Positions 1-7,359 are shown, counted from the first letter of the stretch. The stretch is 25,777 bases of DNA from Candidatus Thorarchaeota archaeon (GCA_016840825.1 JAEORN010000176.1:1-25777); one strand, 5' to 3'. The notes: generated from the letters alone by a model not told the origin. Translations and numbers: made by a program.

Positions 1-671
1 TAGGAATCTGGACTGGTGTGAAGGTTGCTGCTGATCCTGGTTCAAGAAAGGATGTTGGCGCTGTAACGGTGGCGTTGTTCATCTATGCGTTACCGATCTT
101 CTGGCTCGGTATGATGCTACTGATGACATTCTCGTTCTATTTGCCGTCGGTCACAAATGACCTAATCTCCTTTCCACTAGATGGCACAATTGAACCCAAG
201 ATATGGACGGCGTATAAGAATGATCCACTCGGTGCGCTCATCATCGCTGGGGACATTCTTCACCATCTCATCTTACCTATGGTCGCACTAGGTGTCGGAG
301 GTTACGGTGGATACTTTTTGTACATGCGAAACAATCTCATTGATGTCATGACAGAGGATTACATCCTAACTGCAAGAGCGAAGGGTCTGGATGAGAACCA
401 GGTACTCTACAAGCATGGTCTGAAGAATGCGATGTTGCCAATGGTAACTGTTATTGCGCTTACATTTGGATTCCTGATAAACGGAGCAACGCTGACAGAA
501 ACGGTGTTCAACTGGTATGGTCTTGGGCGGTATATCTTCGATAGCCTGTTCATCCTTGACTATCCAGTAGTCCAAGCTATCTTCATGATCATCGCGATAA
601 CTGCGATCCTTGCTAACTTTGTAGCAGACTTGCTATACGGTGTGCTTGACCCTCGAATAAAATACGGGTAG
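1..671 (+). CDS. ABC transporter permease, DppB/OppB family (5' end missing)
   Basis: This is the C-terminal part of an inner-membrane permease that would pair with a DppC-like permease, two ATPases and a solute-binding protein to import peptides or other small solutes. The frame is open to the first base of the window, so the GTG at 18 is an internal codon and roughly the first hundred residues of the family are missing. Visible features are several hydrophobic membrane segments and the cytoplasmic loop typical of the binding-protein-dependent permease domain, running from MRNNLIDVMTEDYILTARAK to GLDENQVLYKHGLKNAMLP. The C-terminus, DLLYGVLDPRIKYG, is the classic DppB ending. A strong terminator follows at once, so no DppC gene lies downstream here; it may be upstream, outside the window. 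The family is secure, but the transported substrate cannot be read from the sequence. Confidence 0.93.
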   Translation, partial: GIWTGVKVAADPGSRKDVGAVTVALFIYALPIFWLGMMLLMTFSFYLPSVTNDLISFPLDGTIEPKIWTAYKNDPLGALIIAGDILHHLILPMVALGVGGYGGYFLYMRNNLIDVMTEDYILTARAKGLDENQVLYKHGLKNAMLPMVTVIALTFGFLINGATLTETVFNWYGLGRYIFDSLFILDYPVVQAIFMIIAITAILANFVADLLYGVLDPRIKYG

Positions 672-680
672 TTTCAATCA

Positions 681-710
681 GGCTAACTCTATGTTAGCCT
701 TCTCTTTTTT
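681..710 (+). terminator. Hairpin plus T-run terminator after the permease
   Basis: A perfect 7-bp stem GGCTAAC/GTTAGCC (681-687 and 693-699) with a 5-base loop is followed by TTCTCTTTTTT. It begins ten bases after the permease stop. The T-run touches the stop codon of the convergent gene ending at 709. Confidence 0.85.
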
Positions 711-1125
711 ACAATGCCCGATATTGTGCTTGATTTCCTTTGATAGAAGGTATAAGTAGGTGGTCAAGTGTATTGATGAATAGTCTTAGATCTCTCAGAA
801 TTCTTCTATAATCTAGAACGGGTTTCATCAACTGACTCTCTATATCTGGACATGTCACTTTTCTCAAGGCCCGAAGAATTGCTATCGATTCAACGTAGAT
901 AATTCCTTCACTTGCTCTCATCCAAATTCTATCCAACGCATTGATGAGATCTCCATGAAGTGAAAGCAAGGTTCCCCGATGACTGCCTTCTCTGATTGCT
1001 TGGATTAGCTCAGATACAATCTCTCGGAGATTTTGTGAGAGCGTGTTATTACAATAGTAAAATGTTGAATATCTACTCCATTGGGAGTCTGGGATATTAC
1101 TTCGCATATATACTACCCGACCCAA
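709..1125 (-). CDS. Hypothetical helical protein
   Basis: I do not recognise this 138-residue protein. It is predicted mostly alpha-helical and soluble, with regularly spaced leucines and isoleucines and many charged residues, and has no signal peptide or membrane segment. The longest frame starts at a TTG at 1125; an ATG at 1107 (MRSNIPDSQ) is a good alternative. A TATA-like stretch on the minus strand near 1140-1150 would fit transcription starting just before either codon. It is convergent with the permease gene, and its stop codon sits in that gene's terminator T-run. It is likely a real gene because it fills an otherwise empty 400-base stretch with a continuous frame, but there is no domain evidence. 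Confidence 0.55.
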   Translation of the reverse strand: MGRVVYMRSNIPDSQWSRYSTFYYCNNTLSQNLREIVSELIQAIREGSHRGTLLSLHGDLINALDRIWMRASEGIIYVESIAILRALRKVTCPDIESQLMKPVLDYRRILRDLRLFINTLDHLLIPSIKGNQAQYRAL

Positions 1126-1272
1126 CTATGAAGGATAACAATATAACACCGAACAATACGTTTCCTCTTTAGCAGGAAAGAGCAATCTTCTATTCTGATT
1201 GATGGAAGCGAAATACTATTACATGGATGTATATCAGTAGAAAGAACATGGTACTTAGGGGAGCTCACATAC

Positions 1273-2508
1273 TTGAAGTCAATAAGGCTTGTCATTCATT
1301 CTAAGGCGAAAATTCTTTCCTTTGTGGGACTATACGTAATCTGCGTTTCACTGGTTATTTGGAGGCTGTATTGTATCATCTATCTAGATGGACTTTTCAT
1401 ATTTGGTGATGTGACTTATCACTATTACCCTGCCGGATTAGCCATCCTCAATGGTGGCAATCCCTATGACAGCCATTTCATCAATCATCCTCCATATATG
1501 CTCCTATTGTTTGCCTTACTTGTTTGGATTTTTGATAATCCGCTAACAATCGGGATTTTCATCCTCGCATCATTTCTTGCAGTCCCAGTCCTTTCATATC
1601 ATGCTGCCACCTCCTACCTCAGTCAAGAAAAATCTCTATTGATAAGCTGGCTAGTGACATTAAACCCCGCGACTCTTCATGCAGGAGTCTTCTTACTTGA
1701 CGATGATTTAATCGTTATGAATATGCTACTAGTATTCCTTATTGTTCAGAACAGGCGACCAATGCTTGGAATTGTCTTAGGTGGTTTATTTGGCGGATTC
1801 AAGTATGTGCCCTACATAATCGCTGCCGTTGTTTCCCTCATTGAAAAACGCTGGAGCTTTTCTAGAAAGTTGCTTGGTGTGTTTGTGAGTTCACTGATGT
1901 TTCTATCTTCAATCCTCGTGGGCTATCTCCTCTGGGACACTAATGTACTTGAGAGATACTTGAATTACACTAATACTGTTGGAATCTCTTGGCCTTCCAT
2001 GAGTATCTTCTATGTTCTGAATTTCTACTTTGATCTCGGTACGAATGATGATATTCGCATTTTAGCACTAGGCATATCATCTGGTATGCTATTGCTGATC
2101 TTCATCATAATGATGCGGTTTTACTCAAATCCCAACAGGATGAATCTTATTGCATTTTCAGCAGTTATTATCTTCACATATCTTTCTAACTCAACAAATA
2201 ATTACACCTATTATGTTTGGATCACTCCATTTCTATTGTTATTTCTTCTTGATTCAGATGGAAGTAGCGTACGAAGCAAGGTGATTTACCTAATTGGAGG
2301 TGTAGCGATCCTATTAATGGGGTACTTCGTTGCTGAATGGGCCAACTTCACTTGGGCATATGGTCCAGATATGGTAGTCTATGCCCATTATGGTTCAGTC
2401 TATGTGTTCTTTCTGTTGATGCTATTCTACCTCGGTCTCATTGCTAGATTGGTTAGATCTAGTAGAAGTAGTTTTACACAACCGGACAATTCCACGCCTC
2501 TCCAATGA
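1273..2508 (+). CDS. GT-C-type polytopic membrane glycosyltransferase, GT87/DUF2029-like
   Basis: This 411-residue protein has about ten hydrophobic membrane segments. In the first extracytoplasmic loop (about residues 44-66) the pattern GDVTYHYYPAGLAILNGGNP then YDS and NHPPY matches the catalytic-loop region of GT-C glycosyltransferases such as GT87, which use polyprenyl-phosphate sugars to build glycans outside the membrane. The aspartate in FGDVTYHYY is the likely catalytic acid position, and a second acidic cluster LLDDDL lies near residue 141. The start is TTG at 1273, chosen because AGGGGAG (1257-1263) sits nine bases upstream. It stands alone between unrelated genes, so acceptor and donor are unknown. 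Fold-level assignment is fairly sure; the exact family is less so. Confidence 0.7.
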   Translation: MKSIRLVIHSKAKILSFVGLYVICVSLVIWRLYCIIYLDGLFIFGDVTYHYYPAGLAILNGGNPYDSHFINHPPYMLLLFALLVWIFDNPLTIGIFILASFLAVPVLSYHAATSYLSQEKSLLISWLVTLNPATLHAGVFLLDDDLIVMNMLLVFLIVQNRRPMLGIVLGGLFGGFKYVPYIIAAVVSLIEKRWSFSRKLLGVFVSSLMFLSSILVGYLLWDTNVLERYLNYTNTVGISWPSMSIFYVLNFYFDLGTNDDIRILALGISSGMLLLIFIIMMRFYSNPNRMNLIAFSAVIIFTYLSNSTNNYTYYVWITPFLLLFLLDSDGSSVRSKVIYLIGGVAILLMGYFVAEWANFTWAYGPDMVVYAHYGSVYVFFLLMLFYLGLIARLVRSSRSSFTQPDNSTPLQ

Positions 2509-2582
2509 TTCAAACTGTCAATGTATTGCACGGTCTTATAGATAATAGCTCCTCAGTTTCATTCACTTGAGAGGCCATTTCA

Positions 2583-2843
2583 ATGAGAAAAGAATATCGA
2601 GTTATGGAACCTAAACTACCTACTGAACTTGACTATCAGCGAGCTCAGTTCCCTCCAGTGGATTTCATATCAATCACGAAGCGCCTAAGTCAGCTATCGA
2701 ATGAGCATAGAGTTCACTGCCCGAAATGTGGGGGAGTGATTGATTTCAACAATATTATTGAGTGGTATGGACCTAGTCACTTCACCTGCAATCATTGTTT
2801 GGAGCTTGTGCATGTAAGGAGAATTCAGGTATCTCCGGATTGA
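2583..2843 (+). CDS. Small zinc-ribbon-like protein
   Basis: This 86-residue protein carries a CPKCGG knuckle and a CNHC knuckle about 25 residues later (roughly residues 46-49 and 71-74), the arrangement of a four-cysteine zinc ribbon. The N-terminal 40 residues are charged and show no recognisable domain. No membrane segment is present. The ATG at 2583 follows a TATA-like CTTATAGATAA near 2535-2545 by about 40 bases, as expected for an archaeal promoter. Zinc ribbons of this size bind nucleic acid or proteins, but nothing here identifies a target. The spacing between knuckles and the FNNIIEWYGPSHF insert are not diagnostic of a family I can name. Confidence 0.65.
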   Translation: MRKEYRVMEPKLPTELDYQRAQFPPVDFISITKRLSQLSNEHRVHCPKCGGVIDFNNIIEWYGPSHFTCNHCLELVHVRRIQVSPD

Positions 2844-2955
2844 GAATTGCTATCAATCGATTAGTGGTGAGTTTCTTGGTGGTTAGAATTTGCTAATAAT
2901 CTTCTAGCTAGATTCTATCTTCGAAATAACTAATCTTATCATTACCTTTGCACCT

Positions 2956-3873
2956 ATGTCAGTTGAGGCAGGATTTGTATTGAGTGCAGATATATGGAAA
3001 TTAGTTGCTTTCCTTTTTCTCTTGTTAATGCTAGTTCCTACTGGCTCTGTTGGACGTGGAGTGACTAATCTAGAGTATACAGAGGAATTCGTACTATCAG
3101 ATGACGTCCAGAGTATCCAGCTTCTAGATGATTCTGACATTGAAAATGCACCGGATGTGTTTGTTAATGGCACCCCTACTGAATATACTTGGAGTTTTGC
3201 TGATTCTTCTCAAACTGCTGACAGTTACCTAGAACTAACTTGGGAACATACTGCAGGTACAGAAATGGATTGGTGTGATTCAGAATCAGACGCATATCCA
3301 GATTGCAATGATTTCATCTATTTCACCCAAGAGTGTGAATGGTCATACCCCGAAATTCCTTTGGATGTGAATGTGACTCTTGAATTCAGCGTTTCAACAC
3401 TCGGCAGCTTTTCAACATATGAAGAAGCTGGTTTGATGTTCAAAGTATATGCGTGGTTTATTGACTCATCAGATAACTGGAATCGTATATACCGATCATA
3501 TCCTCCGTACTCGCAGGAACCTCAGTTTCGAAGAGTGGACCTAAGTTACATTGATATAACTGAAGGCTGGGGTGGAATGATAGAGAATGAGGATGGTGTT
3601 CAAGAAGACCCCGAGGATAAGCTCCGATATGCTATTGGATTAGCTCCGACTGATGATTTTCATAAATTCATGGGAAGTGAACCATGGACGACATACACTG
3701 GCCAGGTTTCTGTCCAAATCTATTCTTCTTCAGTAACAGCATTTCTTCCAGCTGAAAACATTCCCGATGCAAATGACAACATATTGCTAATCTCGCAAGT
3801 AGTAATTCTCTCGAGCATCGCAGTCATTGCAATCATAGTAATTCTCTGGATACATAATAAACGAGCGACATGA
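2956..3873 (+). CDS. Exported, C-terminally anchored beta-rich protein of unknown function
   Basis: This 305-residue protein has a hydrophobic N-terminal segment at about residues 15-31 that could be a signal peptide, a long polar extracytoplasmic body and one C-terminal membrane helix (about residues 275-300) followed by HNKRAT, a positively charged cytoplasmic stop. The body is rich in Asp, Glu, Ser, Thr, Trp and Tyr, with alternating hydrophobic residues suggesting a beta sandwich, and has three cysteines clustered at about residues 112-136. This is the layout of an archaeal surface protein held by a C-terminal anchor. I cannot assign a domain; a carbohydrate-binding-like sandwich is possible but unproven. 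The ATG at 2956 has no clear ribosome binding site, so it may be leaderless. Confidence 0.72.
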   Translation: MSVEAGFVLSADIWKLVAFLFLLLMLVPTGSVGRGVTNLEYTEEFVLSDDVQSIQLLDDSDIENAPDVFVNGTPTEYTWSFADSSQTADSYLELTWEHTAGTEMDWCDSESDAYPDCNDFIYFTQECEWSYPEIPLDVNVTLEFSVSTLGSFSTYEEAGLMFKVYAWFIDSSDNWNRIYRSYPPYSQEPQFRRVDLSYIDITEGWGGMIENEDGVQEDPEDKLRYAIGLAPTDDFHKFMGSEPWTTYTGQVSVQIYSSSVTAFLPAENIPDANDNILLISQVVILSSIAVIAIIVILWIHNKRAT

Positions 3874-3925
3874 TTGAAACTAGATCAGATTACATTGTTA
3901 AAAGCTGAAATGGAATAATACCTGA

Positions 3926-4402
3926 TTGAGCACGCGTTGCAAAAGATTCATAGTTGATTACTCTGAGGATGATACGGTGTTTGCTTTGACTGAGAATCTA
4001 TATGATGTTGTAGAAACTTGGACAAGTGGGGACTGGAAAGGACGTTTCTATCTACAAGTGGTCAATGAGGTCAGTAAGGCTCTTTCGTCGATTGGTCATG
4101 GAGATACTCCTTTAGGTAATGCGATGTATGAACTGTGGGAATGGTTCGAAGACATCTCGGGGCCTTCAGGGTATGGAATTAGACAAACTGATTTGCAGAA
4201 GGAGCTTTCGAGTCTATTAGGAAGGGAGTCTTTGAAGACTCTTCGTGATGTCGAGATCGAGGTAATCGAAACACCCAGCATGAGAGTCTCTGTATTGAAT
4301 CTTGATGAGCTGAAGGCAACTGCTGATCCAGAGCATGAAGCAAAGGCAAAGAAGAGATTCCAAGAGATGTTCTCAGCATTCGTTGATGATGACAGAGACT
4401 AA
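3926..4402 (+). CDS. Hypothetical soluble protein, paralogue of the gene at 5019
   Basis: A 158-residue acidic soluble protein of no family I know. It is clearly related to the protein encoded at 5019-5456. Both share an N-[LF]-Y-[DE] and W-T motif early on, then [LM]-[WY]-[DE]-W-[FL]-E-x-I-x-G-P in the middle, then an E-[IL]-E-V-x-[ED]-[ST]-P stretch leading to [VI]-L-N-[LI]-D-E near the C-terminus. Here the middle motif reads YELWEWFEDISGP and the late one SVLNLDEL. The start is taken as TTG at 3926; a TATA-like TTAAAAG lies about 25 bases upstream, so the transcript may be nearly leaderless. A four-helix membrane protein lies between the two paralogues. Confidence 0.65.
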   Translation: MSTRCKRFIVDYSEDDTVFALTENLYDVVETWTSGDWKGRFYLQVVNEVSKALSSIGHGDTPLGNAMYELWEWFEDISGPSGYGIRQTDLQKELSSLLGRESLKTLRDVEIEVIETPSMRVSVLNLDELKATADPEHEAKAKKRFQEMFSAFVDDDRD

Positions 4403-4513
4403 TCATTTCTGATATCATTCACACCCAATTCAAATTCATACATCAGAATCATCTTCCAAAAAAGAGGATTCAAATAGCAGTTTGTAGCTACTGCGAAATT
4501 TAGGTGGCGAGGT

Positions 4514-4969
4514 TTGGACTTAAGAAAGAGAGTACTCGTGCTGTATGGATTAGCTGAGCTTATTCTGATATCGACAATCCCTTTGAGTTTCCTCTATAAT
4601 CCCATCATGCAGATGGCGGCGTTTGGGTTAGCGTTCTTCATTGGATTTATGCTGTTGTTCTCTATCATAAGTGCATATGCAAGAATGATCTTTGATCTCT
4701 ATGAGAAAGACAAGATTGGACCCATGTGGAGGTATGCAGGTACAGTCAATCCTAGCAGTTTTGGAATTGTATCAGGGATCATATCATTCCTGGTCGTGGC
4801 ATTCTCATTTACTGGAATAGTAGATTGGGAATACCTCGGTCTGACAATGCCCAACATATTTACAGTCTTCTGGGCTGTAACTGGTGTCTTTGCATTGATT
4901 GGTGGATTAATGGCTAGACCTTTGGCAAAACGCACGAGTAGAATCGTGTATGATAGAACAGACCTCTGA
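4514..4969 (+). CDS. Four-helix integral membrane protein, unknown
   Basis: This 151-residue protein has four strongly hydrophobic segments at about residues 8-28, 32-55, 85-105 and 114-135, joined by short loops, with a cytoplasm-like charged loop (YEKDKIGPMWR) in the middle and a basic C-terminal tail. No catalytic or transport signature is visible. The start is TTG at 4514, preceded by a purine-rich GGTGGCGAGG (4503-4512) that contains a ribosome binding site-like core about seven bases upstream. It sits between two paralogous soluble genes on the same strand, with gaps of 111 and 49 bases, so a shared role with them is possible but is only inferred from position. Confidence 0.65.
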   Translation: MDLRKRVLVLYGLAELILISTIPLSFLYNPIMQMAAFGLAFFIGFMLLFSIISAYARMIFDLYEKDKIGPMWRYAGTVNPSSFGIVSGIISFLVVAFSFTGIVDWEYLGLTMPNIFTVFWAVTGVFALIGGLMARPLAKRTSRIVYDRTDL

Positions 4970-5018
4970 TTCATAATAGTATCAAAATTGGCGATGTATT
5001 CTTATAGAAAGAAACCTA

Positions 5019-5456
5019 TTGGACCTGAGTGGTTCTATGAGGACTAATTTCTACGAGATGATGAAGAGTTGGACAATCAACTCTTGGAATCGGGAAGAGA
5101 TAGACTCGATCTTGGATTACATCGCTGAGCCTTTCACTGACAGAGAACTTGCATTTCTGCTGATTGATGATCTCTACGATTGGCTTGAGCAGATCGATGG
5201 ACCCTTTGATTCAATGATGCCGTCGAAACACAAACAGCAGCAATTCCAGATTTTTTTAGATAATAAAGAGATTATAGAGGTATCGAGAAGTCTAGAACTT
5301 GAAGTTGAAGATTCCCCAGAACTCGAGATCACGATTCTGAATATTGATGAGGTAGTCACCAAATACCCCAGTTGGTTCGAGAAATACAAACCCACGACAT
5401 GGGATGATGTTGAAGAGAATCTTCGAAAGGCGATGGAAGAAAAGAAAGGAAAGTGA
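5019..5456 (+). CDS. Hypothetical soluble protein, paralogue of the gene at 3926
   Basis: A 145-residue acidic soluble protein matching the one at 3926-4402 along most of its length: NFYEMMKSWT, then DDLYDWLEQIDGP, then LELEVEDSPELEITILNIDE correspond to shared motifs in order. The C-terminal tail is lysine- and glutamate-rich. The longest frame starts at TTG 5019; an ATG at 5037 is an alternative that would lose only six residues. The duplication predates strong divergence, since identity is concentrated in the motifs. Function is unknown, and the shared W-[FL]-E-x-I-x-G-P motif is not one I recognise from a described family. Confidence 0.65.
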   Translation: MDLSGSMRTNFYEMMKSWTINSWNREEIDSILDYIAEPFTDRELAFLLIDDLYDWLEQIDGPFDSMMPSKHKQQQFQIFLDNKEIIEVSRSLELEVEDSPELEITILNIDEVVTKYPSWFEKYKPTTWDDVEENLRKAMEEKKGK

Positions 5457-5512
5457 ATGGTCCCATCTGATCAAAGCTTTAATCCATCACTTGTTGTAGG
5501 CAATTAACATTC

Positions 5513-5579
5513 CAAAAAACACAAAACAACTCAGAAGCAGAGCCAGGATTCTAAATAGTAATTTAGTCCTGATAGTCCT
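5513..5579. repeat. 67-base direct repeat, copy A
   Basis: This stretch aligns without gaps to 5836-5902, with 52 of 67 positions identical by hand count. It covers the last codons and stop of the gene at 5563-5805 plus about 50 bases beyond it. Both copies begin with CAAAAAACA and end with CCTGATAG followed by a C-rich triplet. Confidence 0.75.
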
Positions 5580-5805
5580 CTTTTGGCATTTCTACCATTG
5601 AGATTTCTCTAAAACGCTTCTCAAGTCTATATAGAATTATTATGATTGCGACGAATCCTAATGATATAGTGAATGCTATTACTCGAAGCGTTGTTATTTC
5701 ATCACTTGACCATCCTACCATAAAGGTCGTTATGAATAGTACCGCTAGAATTGACCATACACAACATTCGTATCCACCGGGTAGATTCTCTGTTTGATCA
5801 TTCAT
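5563..5805 (-). CDS. Small two-helix membrane protein
   Basis: An 80-residue protein with two hydrophobic segments (about residues 14-34 and 42-63) and a charged C-terminal tail with LYRLEKRFREI directly after the second helix. That hairpin-plus-tail layout resembles the three tandem proteins at 6647-7644, whose second helix also ends in Y-x-[ML]-[ED]-x-E, so it may be a distant relative; this is only a resemblance. The start at 5805 was chosen because GGAGG (5815-5819) is nine bases upstream; the ATG at 5811 is also possible, and the GTG at 5829 lies upstream of that site. The gene lies between two 67-base direct repeats, one of which includes its own C-terminal codons. Confidence 0.6.
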   Translation of the reverse strand: MNDQTENLPGGYECCVWSILAVLFITTFMVGWSSDEITTLRVIAFTISLGFVAIIIILYRLEKRFREISMVEMPKEDYQD

Positions 5806-5835
5806 TTTCATACTCCTCCTTCCTAACACTCATTT

Positions 5836-5872
5836 CAAAAAACAGAAAGCGACTCCGGGACAGAGCCCGGAA
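5836..5872 (-). terminator. Probable terminator of the helical-protein gene
   Basis: On the minus strand the stem CCGGG-loop-CCCGG is followed by TCGCTTTCTGTTTTTTG, about 15 bases beyond the stop codon at 5886. The equivalent stem in copy A of the repeat has decayed. Confidence 0.6.
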
Positions 5873-5902
5873 TCTAAATGATTGTTTAATCCTGATAGCC
5901 CT
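5836..5902. repeat. 67-base direct repeat, copy B
   Basis: The second copy of the repeat, covering the last codons, stop and 3' flank of the gene at 5886-6446. Unlike copy A it contains an intact stem CCGGG/CCCGG (5855-5859 and 5866-5870), which on the minus strand is followed by a T-rich stretch. Confidence 0.75.
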
Positions 5903-6446
5903 TCATGTAACCCTCGCGTTGATTCCACTTCTCTTCGAGGCGTTGCATGATGGTCCACATGCGGTAGGTGTAGTTCCAAGCGTCGTCAAACTTACCCTGG
6001 TTCATCTGATCCTGGAATTCCTCTACAACGTCATTGATGGCTCCAATGTCGTCAATGATAACTGCATCGAACTCGTATACCTTATCGAGTTCTTTCTCAC
6101 CGATCTTCTCTTTAGAGCCCCAAGCTGCATACCCATAGTCGGCATATCGAATGCCAGACTCGATCTTGTCCGTAAGCGCAAGCATGCGGTCGAAGGTCTC
6201 CCAAGTCTTGGTCAGGTTGTAGTCAACGACCATCATCTGCAGTTTCTCAAGGTCCTGCTTCACAAGATGAAGCTGGTCTGCTAGGAACTCTCTGAGTACC
6301 TTGTCTGCAGAGCGACGTTCTTCCTTCTCCTGATATCCATGCCATCCGGGGATGTAGTGAGTAATCTTACCGAAGATGCCTCCCTTGATATCCTTGGCTG
6401 ACTTCTGCCTAATGCGTTTGGCAATTGGGTCATTTACTTTACCCAT
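5886..6446 (-). CDS. Helical cytosolic protein of unknown function
   Basis: A 186-residue protein, predicted almost entirely helical with long amphipathic stretches (for example ADQLHLVKQDLEKLQ) and no membrane segment. The N-terminal third holds YIPGWHGYQEKEERRSADK, a block that resembles the G-Y-x-x-K-E-x-R-R-x-[AS]-D-[KR] segment I recall from widespread small helical proteins of unknown function; I cannot name the family with certainty. The C-terminal half is acidic and rich in aromatic residues. The ATG at 6446 has an AGGAG site about nine bases upstream on the minus strand, making the start secure. Its last four residues, GYQD, and 3' flank are duplicated at the end of the neighbouring gene (DYQD). 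Confidence 0.72.
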   Translation of the reverse strand: MGKVNDPIAKRIRQKSAKDIKGGIFGKITHYIPGWHGYQEKEERRSADKVLREFLADQLHLVKQDLEKLQMMVVDYNLTKTWETFDRMLALTDKIESGIRYADYGYAAWGSKEKIGEKELDKVYEFDAVIIDDIGAINDVVEEFQDQMNQGKFDDAWNYTYRMWTIMQRLEEKWNQREGYMKGYQD

Positions 6447-6598
6447 GCTTTGAAATCTCCTGATTTATTGCAACTCGAATAGCAATATCTCGAGTTGTTC
6501 TAGGATGGGGATATACGTGAGTCTTAATAAAAGATGTTACGAATGACTCCATTGAGCTGAGGTGCGGTTTTTCGAATACTTCTAACATGTTGGAAATG

Positions 6599-6606
6599 CA
6601 TATATC
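6599..6606 (+). promoter_or_regulatory. TATA-like box for the first of three tandem membrane genes
   Basis: CATATATC lies 41 bases before the ATG at 6647. A transcript starting about 25 bases downstream would include the GGAGGG site at 6635-6640. Confidence 0.5.
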
Positions 6607-6646
6607 ATTTCAAGTGGGAATTCATATTGTGAATGGAGGGTAGCAT

Positions 6647-6934
6647 ATGGCAGACAATTATGATTCAGATTTCGAGAATCCTGCTGACTATACCGAGTTT
6701 GACTTAGGACTCCCAAAATGGAACACTTGGACCAATAGGGCTATTATCAAATCTCTATCGGGTGTATGTTTCGCATTTTCCATCTTTGGAATCATCTCTG
6801 TGATACTATTTGGAACAACATACATTCCCTCTCTTTCCACATTGATTCTATTTTCTTTGGGACTCATTCTGTGGGGAATGTTCTACATGATGGAACGTGA
6901 ATATCGAAGAATGACTCCGAATAGGATTCGATAA
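6647..6934 (+). CDS. Two-helix membrane protein, first of three tandem paralogues
   Basis: A 95-residue protein with an acidic N-terminus, the motif LPKWNTWTNR just before the first membrane helix (about residues 36-55), a second helix at about 62-82, and a charged tail YMMEREYRRM. The two proteins encoded next share the same plan: P-x-W-x-x-W-[TK]-x-[RK], a helical hairpin, and Y-[ML]-M-[DE]-x-E. The start is firm, with GGAGGG six bases before the ATG and a TATA-like box further upstream. No enzymatic motif is seen. The small size and hairpin suggest a membrane adaptor, a transporter accessory or an oligomeric membrane protein, but this is guesswork. Confidence 0.7.
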   Translation: MADNYDSDFENPADYTEFDLGLPKWNTWTNRAIIKSLSGVCFAFSIFGIISVILFGTTYIPSLSTLILFSLGLILWGMFYMMEREYRRMTPNRIR

Positions 6935-6963
6935 TGTCTGTAGGACATTCATTAAACCTAGTC

Positions 6964-6973
6964 AAAATATAAA
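6964..6973 (+). promoter_or_regulatory. TATA-like box for the second tandem membrane gene
   Basis: AAAATATAAA lies about 35 bases upstream of a GGAGGG motif at 7005-7010, matching the arrangement upstream of the first gene of the trio. Confidence 0.45.
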
Positions 6974-7002
6974 TCTCGCAGTGGCTTTGTTCAATCAGAT
7001 TT

Positions 7003-7338
7003 GTGGAGGGACATACAATAAGGAAGAACTTTAATCCAGCAGAGAATCAAAAGGAAATACGGTTGGCCCCTGATTCTCCTCCTTCTTGGAGCAATTGGAA
7101 AAGTAGACTGATGTTGAAGTTCTTAGCTGTGTTTCTGCTTGGCTTTCCATTTCTAACAATAATAGTCAGGCAAATCCCCCCTGTTCTCAACGTGTTCTCC
7201 TTTGGTACAGGTATAATTCTTCCATTCATAATATATCTCATGGATGTTGAGCACAGAAGATTGGATCTGATAGATACTGATGAAGAACGACTTTTTGATC
7301 TATACTCAGACATACATGAGGATGAGCAGTATAATTGA
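7003..7338 (+). CDS. Two-helix membrane protein, second tandem paralogue; start unclear
   Basis: A protein of up to 111 residues with the family plan: PPSWSNWKSRL, a hydrophobic hairpin at about residues 38-85, and YLMDVEHRRLD, then an acidic C-terminal extension absent from its two neighbours. The annotated start is GTG at 7003, but the GGAGGG motif that serves as the ribosome binding site in both sister genes lies at 7005-7010, just after this codon. By analogy initiation would fall near 7017-7018, where the in-frame codon is ATA. Either the GTG is used with little or no leader, or a rare ATA start is used, or a start codon has been lost. The gene body is otherwise intact. Its relationship to the other two proteins rests on motif order and spacing, since overall identity is low. 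Confidence 0.65.
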   Translation: MEGHTIRKNFNPAENQKEIRLAPDSPPSWSNWKSRLMLKFLAVFLLGFPFLTIIVRQIPPVLNVFSFGTGIILPFIIYLMDVEHRRLDLIDTDEERLFDLYSDIHEDEQYN

Positions 7339-7359
7339 TGCAACGATGGAGGGATATCT

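Noticed and set aside
1113..1295. Minus-strand 60-residue frame between the helical protein and the glycosyltransferase
   Set aside because: It overlaps both neighbouring genes and the promoter region, has unremarkable composition and no ribosome binding site.
5513..5902. Integron-type attC recombination sites
   Set aside because: The 67-base direct repeats bracket a single gene, but I could not find the conserved core-site sequences or integrase gene needed to support an integron cassette.
5751..6284. Plus-strand 177-residue open frame
   Set aside because: It is antisense to the helical protein gene at 5886-6446, which has a clear ribosome binding site and protein-like composition.
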